Shown: positions 55,648-63,865 of the stretch, piece by piece
How positions within the stretch are numbered: the stretch's first letter is position 1
Layout of the letters: each line of letters opens with the position of its first letter
Assembly (NCBI GenBank): GCA_019359355.1
Contig: JAHHHM010000009.1
Span: 124,001-188,000 of the forward strand
Direction: 5' to 3'
DNA from: Microcoleus vaginatus WJT46-NPBG5
GTDB taxonomy: Bacteria; Cyanobacteriota; Cyanobacteriia; Cyanobacteriales; Oscillatoriaceae
DNA: 64,000 nt
Translations under genes and position numbers: made by a program
The notes under the pieces: model-generated
Told to the model about the DNA's origin: nothing
The model's database searches: none
Seen by the model: only the letters and a program-made list of their open reading frames with translations

Positions 55648-56182
55648 TGCTGATCTAACCTCCACTATTTTTGCAGTTTTATATAGATTGGGTAGCTTAA
55701 CTTTGGATTTAATTTAATTCGCTAAACCCCGTATTTTAACGATTTGTTTTCTTTTTCCATACCTCGCATAAATATGACTCCTGATCTTCCCTACCAAGAA
55801 ACGCAATCCCTGATCAGACTTTGGTTTCTTGCTATTTTAACGATTATTTTCAACCTCAATCAGGGTGTGCCGGCTCCCTGGCTTACAGACTTCAGGACAA
55901 TCAAATCGAACTGTGGCCAATTTGAAACCCTAAGCCGCTGCTTTTCGCCCATTCCTGATCGATCTTAGGCTGGATGGTACTACGGTTACTAGCCCGATGG
56001 CGACCGACTCGGAGACAAAATCTGCTGATTACAGTGTAGCTGTGAGTTTTTTAATGCTTAAATAAATCGAGCTACAACATAAAAACGTTAGGTAGTTGGC
56101 TGTCCCCAGGGTGAAGCGGGCGTTTCTGCCGGCTGTATGGTTCTAGTGCGCGATCAAGTAAAACAGTTGGTGGCTGAGACTG
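55648..56182. other. 535-base spacer upstream of the debranching enzyme
   Basis: A frame at 55774-55968 encodes 64 residues with one hydrophobic stretch but has no ribosome site, and I do not call it. The phrase TATTTTAACGATT occurs twice (about 55732 and 55833), a short direct repeat of unknown meaning. Confidence 0.35.
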
Positions 56183-58228
56183 ATGGATGAGTTGGATACG
56201 CGGGAATGGCTGCTCACAAATGGTTTAGGGAGTTTTGCCGGCGGGACGGTGTGCGATGCTCATACCCGCACCTATCACGGTTGGCTAATTGCGGCGCTTG
56301 AGCCTCCCAGCCGGCGCACGCTCTTACTGTCTCATTTAGAGGCGACCTTAGAAGTTGCCGATCAGATTTTTGCGCTGGGGACGAATTTTTGGCAAGGCGG
56401 GGCAGTTTCTCCTGTGGGATTCCATCTGCTGCGCTCTTTTGAAATAGAACCCGTTCCCACCTGGATTTGGGGTCAAGACAACTGGCAGCTAACCAGGCAA
56501 TTGGTGATGCCTTATGGAAGAGAGGAATTGGAGAATTCTTTGATTTCGGCTCAAATTTCTAATTCCCAGCCCGAATTGTGTCACCGGCTGTTAATCCAAT
56601 ATCGTTACACCGGCTCTGAGGTGGCCACACTGAGGCTGCGTCCCCTGATTGCAGATCGGGACTTTCACCACCAGCAAGCTGCTGAGCCTGGGTTGCAATT
56701 TTGGCAAGAAGCTGGTTCTCGGCAAGTCCGCTTGCAAGCAAGTCGTAACGGTGAACCGGGGACGCCTTGGCAACTGCGCTGGAGTGCCGGCGATTACCAA
56801 CCACAAGGGTTGTGGTACTGGAATTATCACTATTTAGAGGAAACACGGCGCGGTTTAGGAGATCGGGAAGACCTTTACAGTACCGGGCAACTGAGCGTTT
56901 CTTTGCAACCAGGGGATGCCGTGGTTCTAGAAGCAAGGGTAGGATGGCCAGAAGCCGCCCTATCTGACCTCAGCAGCGTAGACTTTGAAGCGGCGGTGGA
57001 GGTTGAGCAGCAACGGTTAGATGGGCTGTTTAACCGGCTGTCTCCGCCCGATGCCGGTGAGTCGGTTTGGCGGCAACTGCTGAGGGCGAGTGATCAATTT
57101 ATTGTTTACAGAAGTTCGATTGATGGGCCAACGGTGATTGCCGGCTATCCCTGGTTTAATGACTGGGGCCGGGATACGCTGATTGCGTTGCCTGGATTGG
57201 CTTTGGCGACGGGTCGGTTTGACATTGCTCGCGGGTTGCTGGAAACCTTTGCCCGTTATTGCCAGCAAGGGTTGATTCCCAATGCTTTCCCGGATGCCGG
57301 GGGTGAGCCGTTTTATAACAGTTTGGATGCAACGCTGTGGTGGGTTGAGACGCTGGGGCTTTATTTGGAAGCGAGCCAGGATTGGGATTTCTTGAACTTT
57401 GCTTATCCTGTAGTGCGGCAGATTTACAAGGCGTTTACCTCCGGCACCCGTTACAACATTCAGGTGGATGCGTCGGATGGGTTGCTGACGTGGGACGCTG
57501 CCGGTGTGGCCCTGACTTGGATGGACGCGGTGATCGATGGGCTGCCGGTGACGCCGCGCCGAGGCAAGCCGGTGGAAATTAATGCGCTTTGGTATTCGGC
57601 ATTGTGTTGGGCCAGCCAGTGGGCTGAGCGGTTAGCAAGGGATGCCGGTGAGCGATCTGTGAACTATCAAAACCAGGTTCGTAATTACTCACAAAAGGCG
57701 GCAATTGTTAAAGCATCTCTATCAAAATTTTGGAATTCGCAACAAAGTTATTTTTACGACACCCTGGAACCGGATGGACGTGCCGATCCTCGAATTCGCC
57801 CGAATGCGGTGCTGGCGCTTTCTCTGCATCACTGCGCCTTTTCTGAGGGGCAAGGGCGTCGGGTTTTGCAAGTGGCGCGGGATCGGCTGCTGACGCCCTA
57901 TGGGTTGCGGAGTCTTGATCCGGCTGATCCGGGCTATATTGGCGGTTATGCCGGTGATCGGTGGCATCGGGATCGCGCCTATCACCAGGGGACGGTTTGG
58001 AGTTGGTTAATTGGTCCCTATATCCGGGCATGGCAGCGGTTTTATCCGAATGAGCCGGTTGCTTTTGATTGGATGCCGGTGTTGGAACACTTTCAGCATC
58101 AAGCGTGTTTTAATTCAATTTCCGAAATTTTTGATGGTGATGCGCCTCACGCACCCCAAGGCGCAATCGCTCAAGCTTGGTCTGTGGCAGAAATTCTGCG
58201 TCACTTTGCTGCCGGTGGTCAAACTTAA
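56183..58228 (+). CDS. Amylo-alpha-1,6-glucosidase (glycogen debranching enzyme)
   Basis: A 681-residue glycoside hydrolase of the bacterial debranching type. The N-terminal sandwich domain shows REWLLTNGLGSFAGGTV and TRTYHGWLIAALEPP; the C-terminal (alpha/alpha)6 barrel shows TVIAGYPWFNDWGRDTLIALPG, a segment holding the conserved D-W-G-R-D acid, NSLDATLWWVETLGLYLE and YHQGTVWSWLIGPYIRA. It would remove alpha-1,6 branches of glycogen during night-time breakdown. The ATG at 56183 is the only in-frame start after a stop; no strong ribosome site. No other glycogen gene is adjacent. It is the last typical core gene before the accessory region. Confidence 0.9.
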   Translation: MDELDTREWLLTNGLGSFAGGTVCDAHTRTYHGWLIAALEPPSRRTLLLSHLEATLEVADQIFALGTNFWQGGAVSPVGFHLLRSFEIEPVPTWIWGQDNWQLTRQLVMPYGREELENSLISAQISNSQPELCHRLLIQYRYTGSEVATLRLRPLIADRDFHHQQAAEPGLQFWQEAGSRQVRLQASRNGEPGTPWQLRWSAGDYQPQGLWYWNYHYLEETRRGLGDREDLYSTGQLSVSLQPGDAVVLEARVGWPEAALSDLSSVDFEAAVEVEQQRLDGLFNRLSPPDAGESVWRQLLRASDQFIVYRSSIDGPTVIAGYPWFNDWGRDTLIALPGLALATGRFDIARGLLETFARYCQQGLIPNAFPDAGGEPFYNSLDATLWWVETLGLYLEASQDWDFLNFAYPVVRQIYKAFTSGTRYNIQVDASDGLLTWDAAGVALTWMDAVIDGLPVTPRRGKPVEINALWYSALCWASQWAERLARDAGERSVNYQNQVRNYSQKAAIVKASLSKFWNSQQSYFYDTLEPDGRADPRIRPNAVLALSLHHCAFSEGQGRRVLQVARDRLLTPYGLRSLDPADPGYIGGYAGDRWHRDRAYHQGTVWSWLIGPYIRAWQRFYPNEPVAFDWMPVLEHFQHQACFNSISEIFDGDAPHAPQGAIAQAWSVAEILRHFAAGGQT

Positions 58229-58338
58229 TAACAACTCAGGAGGGTAGCCGGTTTTTCTGTTTGGCCCATGCCCTGAAATATTTTTTACCTAATCCTTCTG
58301 TCGGTAAATAGGCTAGTAGCCCTTCTCCTTTCGTCGTA

Positions 58339-58374
58339 ATTGTTTCACTGCTTTTTATTGTTTCACTGCTTTTT
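58339..58374. repeat. Perfect 18-bp tandem duplication
   Basis: ATTGTTTCACTGCTTTTT occurs twice in direct tandem (58339-58356 and 58357-58374), at the end of a decayed minus-strand reading frame. It looks like a slippage duplication in non-coding or pseudogenised DNA. Confidence 0.8.
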
Positions 58375-58640
58375 GCAGTTGCATCACTCCACCAACATGT
58401 TGAGGAAGTTTAGCTACATTGCCATATGTATCAACTCTCACACCAGCCTCAGTCGCTTCTATAGCACCAGCTCGGACAAATCTGATACTTTCTGCTTCAA
58501 AGCCTGCAACGCCTTAGCTACCTACTTAAAAACTCAATCCCACCGATACCAGTCTTCCAGCACTAACAACTTAGCCAACTCAGATTTGTCAGAAATGGTA
58601 CGGAGTTTGAACGAGTATGCCAACTAGGGTGGTAAAAGAT
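58355..58640 (-). pseudogene. Remnant of an unidentified coding sequence
   Basis: On the minus strand two protein-like stretches lie in different frames. Upstream is AYSFKLRTISDKSELAKLLV with EDWYRWD before a stop. Then in another frame EAESIRFVRAGAIEATEAG and VRVDTYGNVAKLPQHVGG run to MQLQKAVKQ and a stop at 58355. No start codon joins them. The residue patterns look like real protein, so this is read as a frameshifted remnant. I do not recognise the family. Confidence 0.45.
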
Positions 58641-58750
58641 GTTAGCCCCATTTCTTTACGCAAAACTCAGTATGGGGAATTGGAAGAGAGCAGTGGAGTC
58701 CTATGCTCTCTTGAGCTAGCTATGAATTAGATTTATCCCAAAGGATAAAT

Positions 58751-58821
58751 CCACATTAATGTACGATAAGAAATAATTTATCAATGCCACATTAACAGAT
58801 TACTTGTCAATGCCACATTAA
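58751..58821. repeat. Iterated TCAATGCCACATTAA repeats (two and a half copies)
   Basis: TCAATGCCACATTAA occurs perfectly at 58781-58795 and 58807-58821, with TT(A/G) before each copy. A partial copy CCACATTAA lies at 58751-58759 and runs into TGTACG (58760-58765). The array ends 25 bases before the 3' end of the tRNA fragment. Iterated sites next to a TGTAC-type terminus are how transposase-binding ends of Tn7-like elements look, but no transposition genes are near. Confidence 0.6.
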
Positions 58822-58845
58822 TTTGACACCTAAAATTTGTGTAAA

Positions 58846-58887
58846 TGGCTCAAGCGGGATTTGAACCTGCGACCTTGGGCTTATGAG
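58846..58887 (-). tRNA. 3' half of a CAU-anticodon (Met-type) tRNA, truncated at the anticodon loop
   Basis: On the minus strand the sequence begins CTCATAAGCCCAAGG, the anticodon loop with CAT and the 3' side of the anticodon stem. It continues through TCGCAGGTTCAAATCCCGC (T-arm, with one A-C mismatch) to TTGAGCCA, the 3' acceptor strand and discriminator. The 5' half is missing: the bases before CTCATAA (AAGTCAC) cannot pair with GCCCA, and no GGCTCAA partner was found nearby. No CCA is encoded, as is usual in cyanobacteria. A 3' tRNA half is the typical footprint of an integrative element's attachment site. Confidence 0.75.
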
Positions 58888-59729
58888 GTGACTTTCCAAG
58901 GCTGAAATCCTTTACGGTAAAGAGTTTGAGAGAGTATAAAATTTTCTTCACTAAATTTGACCTAGTTTTTCTGAGCAGCTTTTTCGTGTTCCTCAATCTT
59001 CTGCTTTCCAAGAAGGAATGGAGCCTGAAACGAAGGCTAGGCGGGAAGCGGAGCTTAGTTTAAGCTGGGAAGCTTCTAGACCCCTCGGCAAAAACTACGA
59101 CTTCCCCCACTTTATAATGCGCTGAACGATTTTCTCGCTCAACGTGAGAACAAGTGGCGGGGTGTGCTTTACCCAAAACCCTTGCTGGATGATTAGCCGG
59201 CTCTAAAGTTAGAACGTCCATCTCAATAGATTGGCCGTGTAGGTCAAAAGTCGTGTTCAAATGGTTCAGTCCCATCAACTAAGGGGTGCCAGTCGTTGTC
59301 TCCAGCAAGCGTGGTCAGCGTCAATGCTCACCGGCATCGCGTTATAAGTGATCTCAAACTCGGTTGGAGTTGGGTTCGCCTTGCCATCACCCAGTAATGG
59401 AAGATCCGGGTTTATCGGTTGCTATCGAGTTTCCCTGGCCCTCAACTGGCCACACTTCTAAATGACAACGCAATGACTCTTGATTCGCGACTTCACCGTT
59501 CTCAGCCGTTTTTCAGCTTTTTAGAGTGGTTAGTCAAGCAGCCTTACTATATCAACATTGTTCAAGGCTTACAGAAGTCTTATCTAGCAAGGCTTTGAAG
59601 GGCTTATGCTGAGGTTTCTCTCAATTTTTATGTTTTTTCCATAGAGTGCCGGCAACACAGGCTCATCCACCGTGATGGGGTGCCGGCAGAACATAATAAA
59701 ATATTACTGACCAAAAAGTTTCTGCTTTC
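58888..59729. other. 842-base region between the tRNA fragment and the nuclease pseudogene
   Basis: Apart from the weak frame at 59060-59275 nothing is identified. It holds a GTGCCGGCA direct repeat (about 59647 and 59681). If a group I intron interrupted the tRNA, the 5' exon should lie here on the minus strand; I did not find it. Confidence 0.35.
59060..59275 (-). CDS. Possible small hypothetical protein
   Basis: An open frame of about 71 residues from an ATG at 59275, with a balanced composition (MGLNHLNTTFDLHG, ANHPARVLGKAHPATCSH, YKVGEVVVFAEG). No ribosome site is seen and no family is recognised. It lies in the decayed accessory region and may be a gene fragment rather than a functional gene. 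Confidence 0.3.
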   Translation of the reverse strand: MGLNHLNTTFDLHGQSIEMDVLTLEPANHPARVLGKAHPATCSHVERENRSAHYKVGEVVVFAEGSRSFPA

Positions 59730-60248
59730 ATGGACTTACAACCTCACAAAAAAATTCAGACAACAATTAAAACCGTTCTAGACGGAGACACCGTAATTCT
59801 TAGGTATAACGGACAAGAATTTTCTAGTCGCGCTCGGTGGATAGATGCTCCTGAAACAAAAAAATGGGGCCAGTCTAGCGAAGATCCTAGAATTCTGAAA
59901 CATTGGGATTGGGCTTAAAAATCTAAGGCATTCTTATTAAATTTAGCGGCTGACTCCCAAATCCTCACGATTATCCCAGTTCAAATAGACCAATACAACC
60001 GATGGGTGTGTGATTGGTATCTAGGGACAGAAGTTAAACTAGCTACGAATCTTCAAGTTCAGTTATGTGCTGCTGGAATGTCTGCCAATTCTTTACCCTT
60101 CCAGCACTATCATTTTTCAGCTTCCAGAGATTTGAGCCTTTACGTTGGAATTTTAAGAAATTGTGCCGGCGCTTGCAAAAAAAGAGTCGGATTCTGGATG
60201 GAACCCGACTTTATCCTGCCTTATGAATTTAAGAAGCTCATTCTGTAG
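59730..60248 (+). pseudogene. Thermonuclease-like (SNase) gene broken by an in-frame stop
   Basis: One reading frame of 172 codons runs from the ATG at 59730 to 60248 and is interrupted only by a TAA at 59916-59918. Before the stop are the SNase hallmarks IKTVLDGDTVILRYNG and ARWIDAPETKKW. After it, in the same frame, come KSKAFLLNLAADSQILTIIP, YNRWVCDWYLG and LQVQLCAAGMSAN, the expected continuation of a staphylococcal-nuclease fold. The codon preceding the loss was probably CAA or GAA. Either the gene is dead, the stop is read through, or the base is a sequencing error. The last 11 bases overlap the convergent gene at 60238. Confidence 0.75.
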
Positions 60249-60459
60249 ATTCTAAAAAGGTCTTTAGCATTTCAGGAGCCACGGCCTTCATTCCAGACAT
60301 TTCGCTATTTGCTACAATCATTGTCATCAGCAAGATGATGATTTTTTCCCAAAATAGCAGTCGCCCTCTTCTCGTCTGATTGTCTCTCAGACTCTTTAAT
60401 TCTTCCTTAAGAGCTAAAATTTCTTTAATGACGTCGTTGTTCGGGTTTAGAGTGTTCAT
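60238..60459 (-). CDS. Small protein with coiled coil and one membrane segment
   Basis: A 73-residue frame from an ATG at 60459. Residues 8-28 (VIKEILALKEELKSLRDNQTR) suggest a coiled coil, and 34-50 (LFWEKIIILLMTMIVA) a membrane segment. It overlaps the 3' end of the nuclease frame by 11 bases. The ribosome site is weak (AGG 12 bases upstream). The composition is credible for a small phage- or element-encoded protein; no family is recognised. Confidence 0.4.
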   Translation of the reverse strand: MNTLNPNNDVIKEILALKEELKSLRDNQTRRGRLLFWEKIIILLMTMIVANSEMSGMKAVAPEMLKTFLESTE

Positions 60460-60792
60460 TTTATAAATAAACCTATTTAAAATAGACAGTGAATTATATT
60501 TTTATTCTAAAAAATATAATATTTTCATCAGTATTTTTGCGGATTTTATTAAAGATTTGAATTTTTTTTGATATATAAAAATAGAGAAAGTCAAGGTTAA
60601 TTAATCAGAATCGGCTCAATCTAGAGATGCTAACTATTTACATTTTTTTCATCGATTCTGATTACTAATATCAAAATATGGCCCTAATAACTTAGCGGTC
60701 TAACTCCGCAAAATCTAGAATTTACAACGCACGATTCCCAAACCCAGTTAGACATCGACAGTAGGGGAATTTTTGGGGGAGAAATACAAATA
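60460..60792. other. 333-base AT-rich spacer left of the insertion sequence
   Basis: No gene is seen. It is strongly AT-rich with runs of A and T and ends in the TA target dinucleotide (60791-60792) of the IS element. Confidence 0.4.
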
Positions 60793-60860
60793 ATACCAAT
60801 TCTTGAAAAGGTAACTACAAATCGTGGAGAATAGTATCTTGAGTAGAGTTTGAGGAAAAA

Positions 60861-61352
60861 ATGGCAGGAGTTTATAAGCTAGAAATCACAGAAAGTGAAA
60901 GCGAGCTAAAAAAACGACTGAGCCAAGAAAAAACAGGCTCAGGAAAAGAACGATTACAACTGTTGTACATCCTCAAAACAAAAAAAGCAAAAACTATCAA
61001 AGAAGCCGCAGAACTTGTAGGGAGAAATCGAGTCACAGTCCAAGATTGGTTAACTAAATACCGTCAAGGAGGACTGATGAAGCTTTTAGAGAAAAAAGTC
61101 GGGACAGGAAGAGCGAGGAAAATACCGGCGTGGGCAGAAAAAGAACTAGAGAAGAAACTTCAGTCCCCAACGGGGTTCAAGAGTTATGGAGAAATTTGCT
61201 CCTGGTTAAGGGAGAGGCTAGGGATAGAAGCGAATTATAAAACAGTGCATCAGTTAGTGTATTATCGACTCAAAGCCGCCCCAAAAATAGCCAGACCAAA
61301 AAGCGCAGAACAGTCAGAATCAAGATTAAAAGATTTTAAAAAAACTTTTTAG
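60861..61352 (+). CDS. IS630-type transposase, N-terminal DNA-binding part (orfA)
   Basis: A 163-residue protein with an N-terminal helix-turn-helix (KTIKEAAELVGRNRVTVQDWL) and a second winged-helix region (SPTGFKSYGEICSWLRERLG, then YKTVHQLVYY), the paired DNA-binding modules of IS630 transposases. It ends KDFKKTF at a TAG just after a run of seven A, where a -1 frameshift would join it to orfB. GAGGAAAAA precedes the ATG. Confidence 0.9.
   Translation: MAGVYKLEITESESELKKRLSQEKTGSGKERLQLLYILKTKKAKTIKEAAELVGRNRVTVQDWLTKYRQGGLMKLLEKKVGTGRARKIPAWAEKELEKKLQSPTGFKSYGEICSWLRERLGIEANYKTVHQLVYYRLKAAPKIARPKSAEQSESRLKDFKKTF
61338..61344 (+). other. Probable -1 programmed frameshift site (A7) between orfA and orfB
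   Basis: The heptamer A-AAA-AAA (61338-61344) ends orfA in codons AAA AAA ACT TTT TAG. A -1 slip at this run enters the orfB frame, which is open from 61340 (a stop at 61337-61339 lies just upstream of it). A fused transposase would read continuously into the DDE domain. IS630 elements commonly use such a slip. Confidence 0.65.
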
Positions 61353-61363
61353 AAAACCTAGCC

Positions 61364-61930
61364 ATGCTAAGCGTAATAGCAGTAACTGTCATGGGGTTAG
61401 GGAAAAAGAGCAGATTTTTTTGTCAAGATGAAACGAGAATTGGACTGAAAACAATAAGTGGCAGAAGAATTACAAGTCGAGGGGTAAAACCCATAGGAAA
61501 AGTGCAATGGAAATTCCAAGCAACATATATATATGGGGTGGTTGAACCTGAAACCGGAGAGCATTTCTTTTATGAGTTTACCCATCTGAATAGTCAATGT
61601 TTTCAGATATTCTTCGAATTGGTGGCCCAAAGATTTCCGGATAGCGTGTTGATTATTCAATTAGATAATGTCAGGTTTCATAAAGCGAAAAAACTGAAAA
61701 TACCGAAAAACATTATTTTAATGTTTCAGCCACCGCACACGCCGGAATCAAACCCCATAGAACAAGTGTGGCAGTATCTTAAGCGAGGATTGAGATGGGA
61801 ATTACCAAAGAATTTAGATGAGTTGAGGAGTTTAATTAGTAAACAACTGGAACAATTGACGAAAGAAGTTATTAAATCAATAGTGGGAAGAGCCTATATT
61901 CTTGAGGCTATATCTGTAGTTAGCATTTAG
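61364..61930 (+). CDS. IS630-type transposase, DDE catalytic part (orfB)
   Basis: A 188-residue catalytic domain from the first ATG, though by frameshift it would be read from 61340. The DDE acids are present: Asp in FCQDETRIGL, Asp in IIQLDNVRFHKAK and Glu in PESNPIEQVW, with the usual spacing of the family. The protein ends near the right inverted repeat. It looks intact. Confidence 0.9.
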   Translation: MLSVIAVTVMGLGKKSRFFCQDETRIGLKTISGRRITSRGVKPIGKVQWKFQATYIYGVVEPETGEHFFYEFTHLNSQCFQIFFELVAQRFPDSVLIIQLDNVRFHKAKKLKIPKNIILMFQPPHTPESNPIEQVWQYLKRGLRWELPKNLDELRSLISKQLEQLTKEVIKSIVGRAYILEAISVVSI

Positions 61931-62101
61931 AGAATTGGTATTACTACCGCGCTCGCTTGCCTACAGCAACAGATGCCAGTGGAAGGTCTACAGTGGAGCA
62001 ATGCGCGAACGTAACCTCAAATGGGCATCAATCACTAAAATCAATGCTATGCCCATGCGTTAGCAAGAAATGCGCTCCCGACAATAGTTTGATGTGAATG
62101 G

Positions 62102-62947
62102 ATGAAAACTGCCATGCGAACTCTTAAACTTCCTTCTGGACAACTGATTCCGGTTCTTGGCATGGGTACCTGGCAAATGGGAGAGAATACCAGGAATCGC
62201 CAGAACGAAATTGATGCCTTACGCCACGGGCTTGATTTGGGTTTTTCTCTAATTGACACTGCTGAAATGTATGGGGAAGGCGGTGCAGAAGAAGTGATTG
62301 CTCAGGCAATAACGAATCGTCGTGCATCTGTCTTTCTAGTCAGCAAGGTTTATCCTCACAACGCCTCGAAGCGAGGAGTGATCGCTGCCTGTGAACGAAG
62401 TTTGAGACGATTGAAGACTGACTATCTTGACCTTTACTTGCTGCACTGGCGCGGTTCAGTGCCGCTGGCAGAGACGCTGGAAGCATTTCAGGCGCTTCAA
62501 CAAGCCGGCAAAATTAGCAGTTATGGCGTGAGCAATTTTAATGTCGGAGATATGGAGGAAGCCAGCCAACTGAAGGGTGGGAACGCCATTGCAACCAATC
62601 AAGTTCTTTATAACCTGATGCGACGAGGGATTGAGTGGGATTTACTGCCCTGGTGCCGGCAACAAGGCATCCCAATCATGGCTTATTCTCCAATTGAACA
62701 AGGGCGCTTGCTCAAGCATGGGACACTTAACACGATTGCTCAAGAACGAGGAGTCAGTGCCGCTCAAGTGGCCATCGCTTGGCTATTGCATCAAGATAAT
62801 GTAATTGTCATTCCTAAATCTAGCCGCATTGACCATGTGGAGCAGAATTATGCTGCTCTGAATTTAAAATTGAGTGATGATGAATTAACTGCGCTGGATG
62901 CTGCGTTTCCACCGCCTAATAAACCTGTTTCTCTAGAAATGTTGTAA
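62102..62947 (+). CDS. Aldo/keto reductase
   Basis: A 281-residue TIM-barrel oxidoreductase using NADPH. The catalytic tetrad is visible as Asp52 (LIDTAEMYG), Tyr57, Lys82 (VSKVYP) and His115 (YLLHW). The C-terminal NADPH site has VIVIPKSSRIDHVEQN. The substrate is unknown; members of this class reduce carbonyl compounds and detoxify aldehydes. A second ATG at 62114 could be the start, and neither has a good ribosome site. It lies beside the IS element in the accessory region, and its base composition is closer to the core genome than to the neighbours. Confidence 0.88.
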   Translation: MKTAMRTLKLPSGQLIPVLGMGTWQMGENTRNRQNEIDALRHGLDLGFSLIDTAEMYGEGGAEEVIAQAITNRRASVFLVSKVYPHNASKRGVIAACERSLRRLKTDYLDLYLLHWRGSVPLAETLEAFQALQQAGKISSYGVSNFNVGDMEEASQLKGGNAIATNQVLYNLMRRGIEWDLLPWCRQQGIPIMAYSPIEQGRLLKHGTLNTIAQERGVSAAQVAIAWLLHQDNVIVIPKSSRIDHVEQNYAALNLKLSDDELTALDAAFPPPNKPVSLEML

Positions 62948-63202
62948 TTGAGAGCAAGCTCCTAAATCCATGAATTGATGGAATATAGTCGTGCCTAGTT
63001 TCTGCTAAACTGTCCGCAGGCAACTTTTAAAAGAACCAGTCGCATTCCAAAAAAAAGTGATAGTGGAAGCTGGGAAGTTGCATTTGAGCAAGTTTCGGTT
63101 GAAACAGAAGTGAAAGTTTCTTGTTCTTAGGATTAAATTTAGCCAAAACCATAGACTATTTTCTACTGAAAATAGCTGACTATAATAATTACTGATTAAC
63201 TA
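62948..63202. other. Spacer with a possible coding remnant
   Basis: On the plus strand, before about 63130, an open stretch without start codon reads ATFKRTSRIPKKSDSGSWEV and continues AFEQVSVETEVKVSCS to a stop. It has protein-like composition and may be the tail of a lost gene. No family is recognised. Confidence 0.3.
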
Positions 63203-63781
63203 TTAAGCTGAATAACTTGCAGCTATAGCTTCAGGAAGAAACAGCCCCACTGTTTTGTGCAATCTCTCATCTTGTTGAGGACAACCAAGCTGAATCAAGC
63301 ATTTAGAACAGCCATAAGAGCAATCGCAAGTTGAAGCTAAAGATTTCGCTTTAGTAGCGAATAATGGTAGATGCTTTCCAATCTCTTCAGATGCGCCATT
63401 TCCTCCATCTGTCGTATCGTAAAAATAAGCGACGATATTTGAATCTTCCCGATCTATTAAACAGTTAACATCGTGAGTAGAAGAAAGGACTACTAAGGGA
63501 ATAGCTAGTTGAATTTGATGAGCCATACTGTGCAGGGCAACTGCAACTGGGGGTTTTTCAAACAACCCTACTAGCTCGTGGGGAATATTATCTCCATATT
63601 GGGAGCTGACACTAACTTTTTGATGATTAACTTCATCTGTAATTGCCTTTATGACGCTAGAATTTACTTCAATCTTTACTATCGGGGCTTGATAGTGTAT
63701 TTGATAAGGTAGATTAAATGCTACTTCTTCAGCTACGTTAGTATTTTCCACAATCAAGTCCGGAAGAATTACAAAAGTCAA
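63203..63781 (-). pseudogene. C-terminal DUF1998 tail of a helicase (truncated)
   Basis: A 192-residue frame with the DUF1998 pattern found at the C-terminus of YprA/MrfA-like DEAD/DEAH helicases and of the DISARM protein DrmB: HSMAHQIQLAIPLVV, AYFYDTTDGGNGASEEI and the cysteine cluster CDCSYGCSKCLIQLGC, which binds zinc or iron-sulphur in the family, followed by DERLHK. The helicase or other N-terminal domains are missing and upstream DNA is not coding, so this is most likely a remnant, though an ATG with an open frame exists. Its presence hints that a defence or DNA-repair gene once occupied this locus. Confidence 0.7.
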
Positions 63782-63782
63782 T

Positions 63783-63840
63783 CAATGTACATCGCTCATT
63801 CAGGTTTAATTAGATGCGATGAATAAAGCAATGTACATTG
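63783..63840. promoter_or_regulatory. Paired CAATGTACATTG palindromes
   Basis: CAATGTACATTG (63829-63840) is a perfect 12-base palindrome; CAATGTACATCG (63783-63794) differs at one base, 46 bases away. Outside them AAAGTCAAT and ATTGACTTT are also inverted. The pair lies just upstream of the DUF1998 frame and between two minus-strand genes. It may be an operator pair or the abutting ends of two mobile elements. Confidence 0.5.
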
Positions 63841-63865
63841 ACTTTTCAATCTATATATCTATTTT

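Larger units (their letters stand above)
60793..61941 (+). mobile_element. IS630-family insertion sequence, 1149 bp, apparently complete
   Basis: The element has two overlapping-frame transposase genes and imperfect terminal inverted repeats of about 30 bases: both ends start ATACCAATTCT (60793-60803, and as its complement 61931-61941), followed by matching inner parts (TAACTACA at each end). It is flanked by TA on both sides (60791-60792 and 61942-61943), the two-base duplication made by IS630/Tc1-type transposases. With intact reading frames and ends it may still be mobile. Confidence 0.92.

Noticed and set aside
55744-55968. A small hydrophobic protein upstream of the debranching enzyme
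   Set aside because: The start is TTG without a ribosome site, and the second half has no protein-like conservation cues.
58846-59729. A tRNA gene split by a group I intron
   Set aside because: Cyanobacterial CAU tRNAs can carry group I introns in the anticodon loop, but I could find no 5' exon with GGCTCAA and a D-arm, nor the intron core, on the minus strand.
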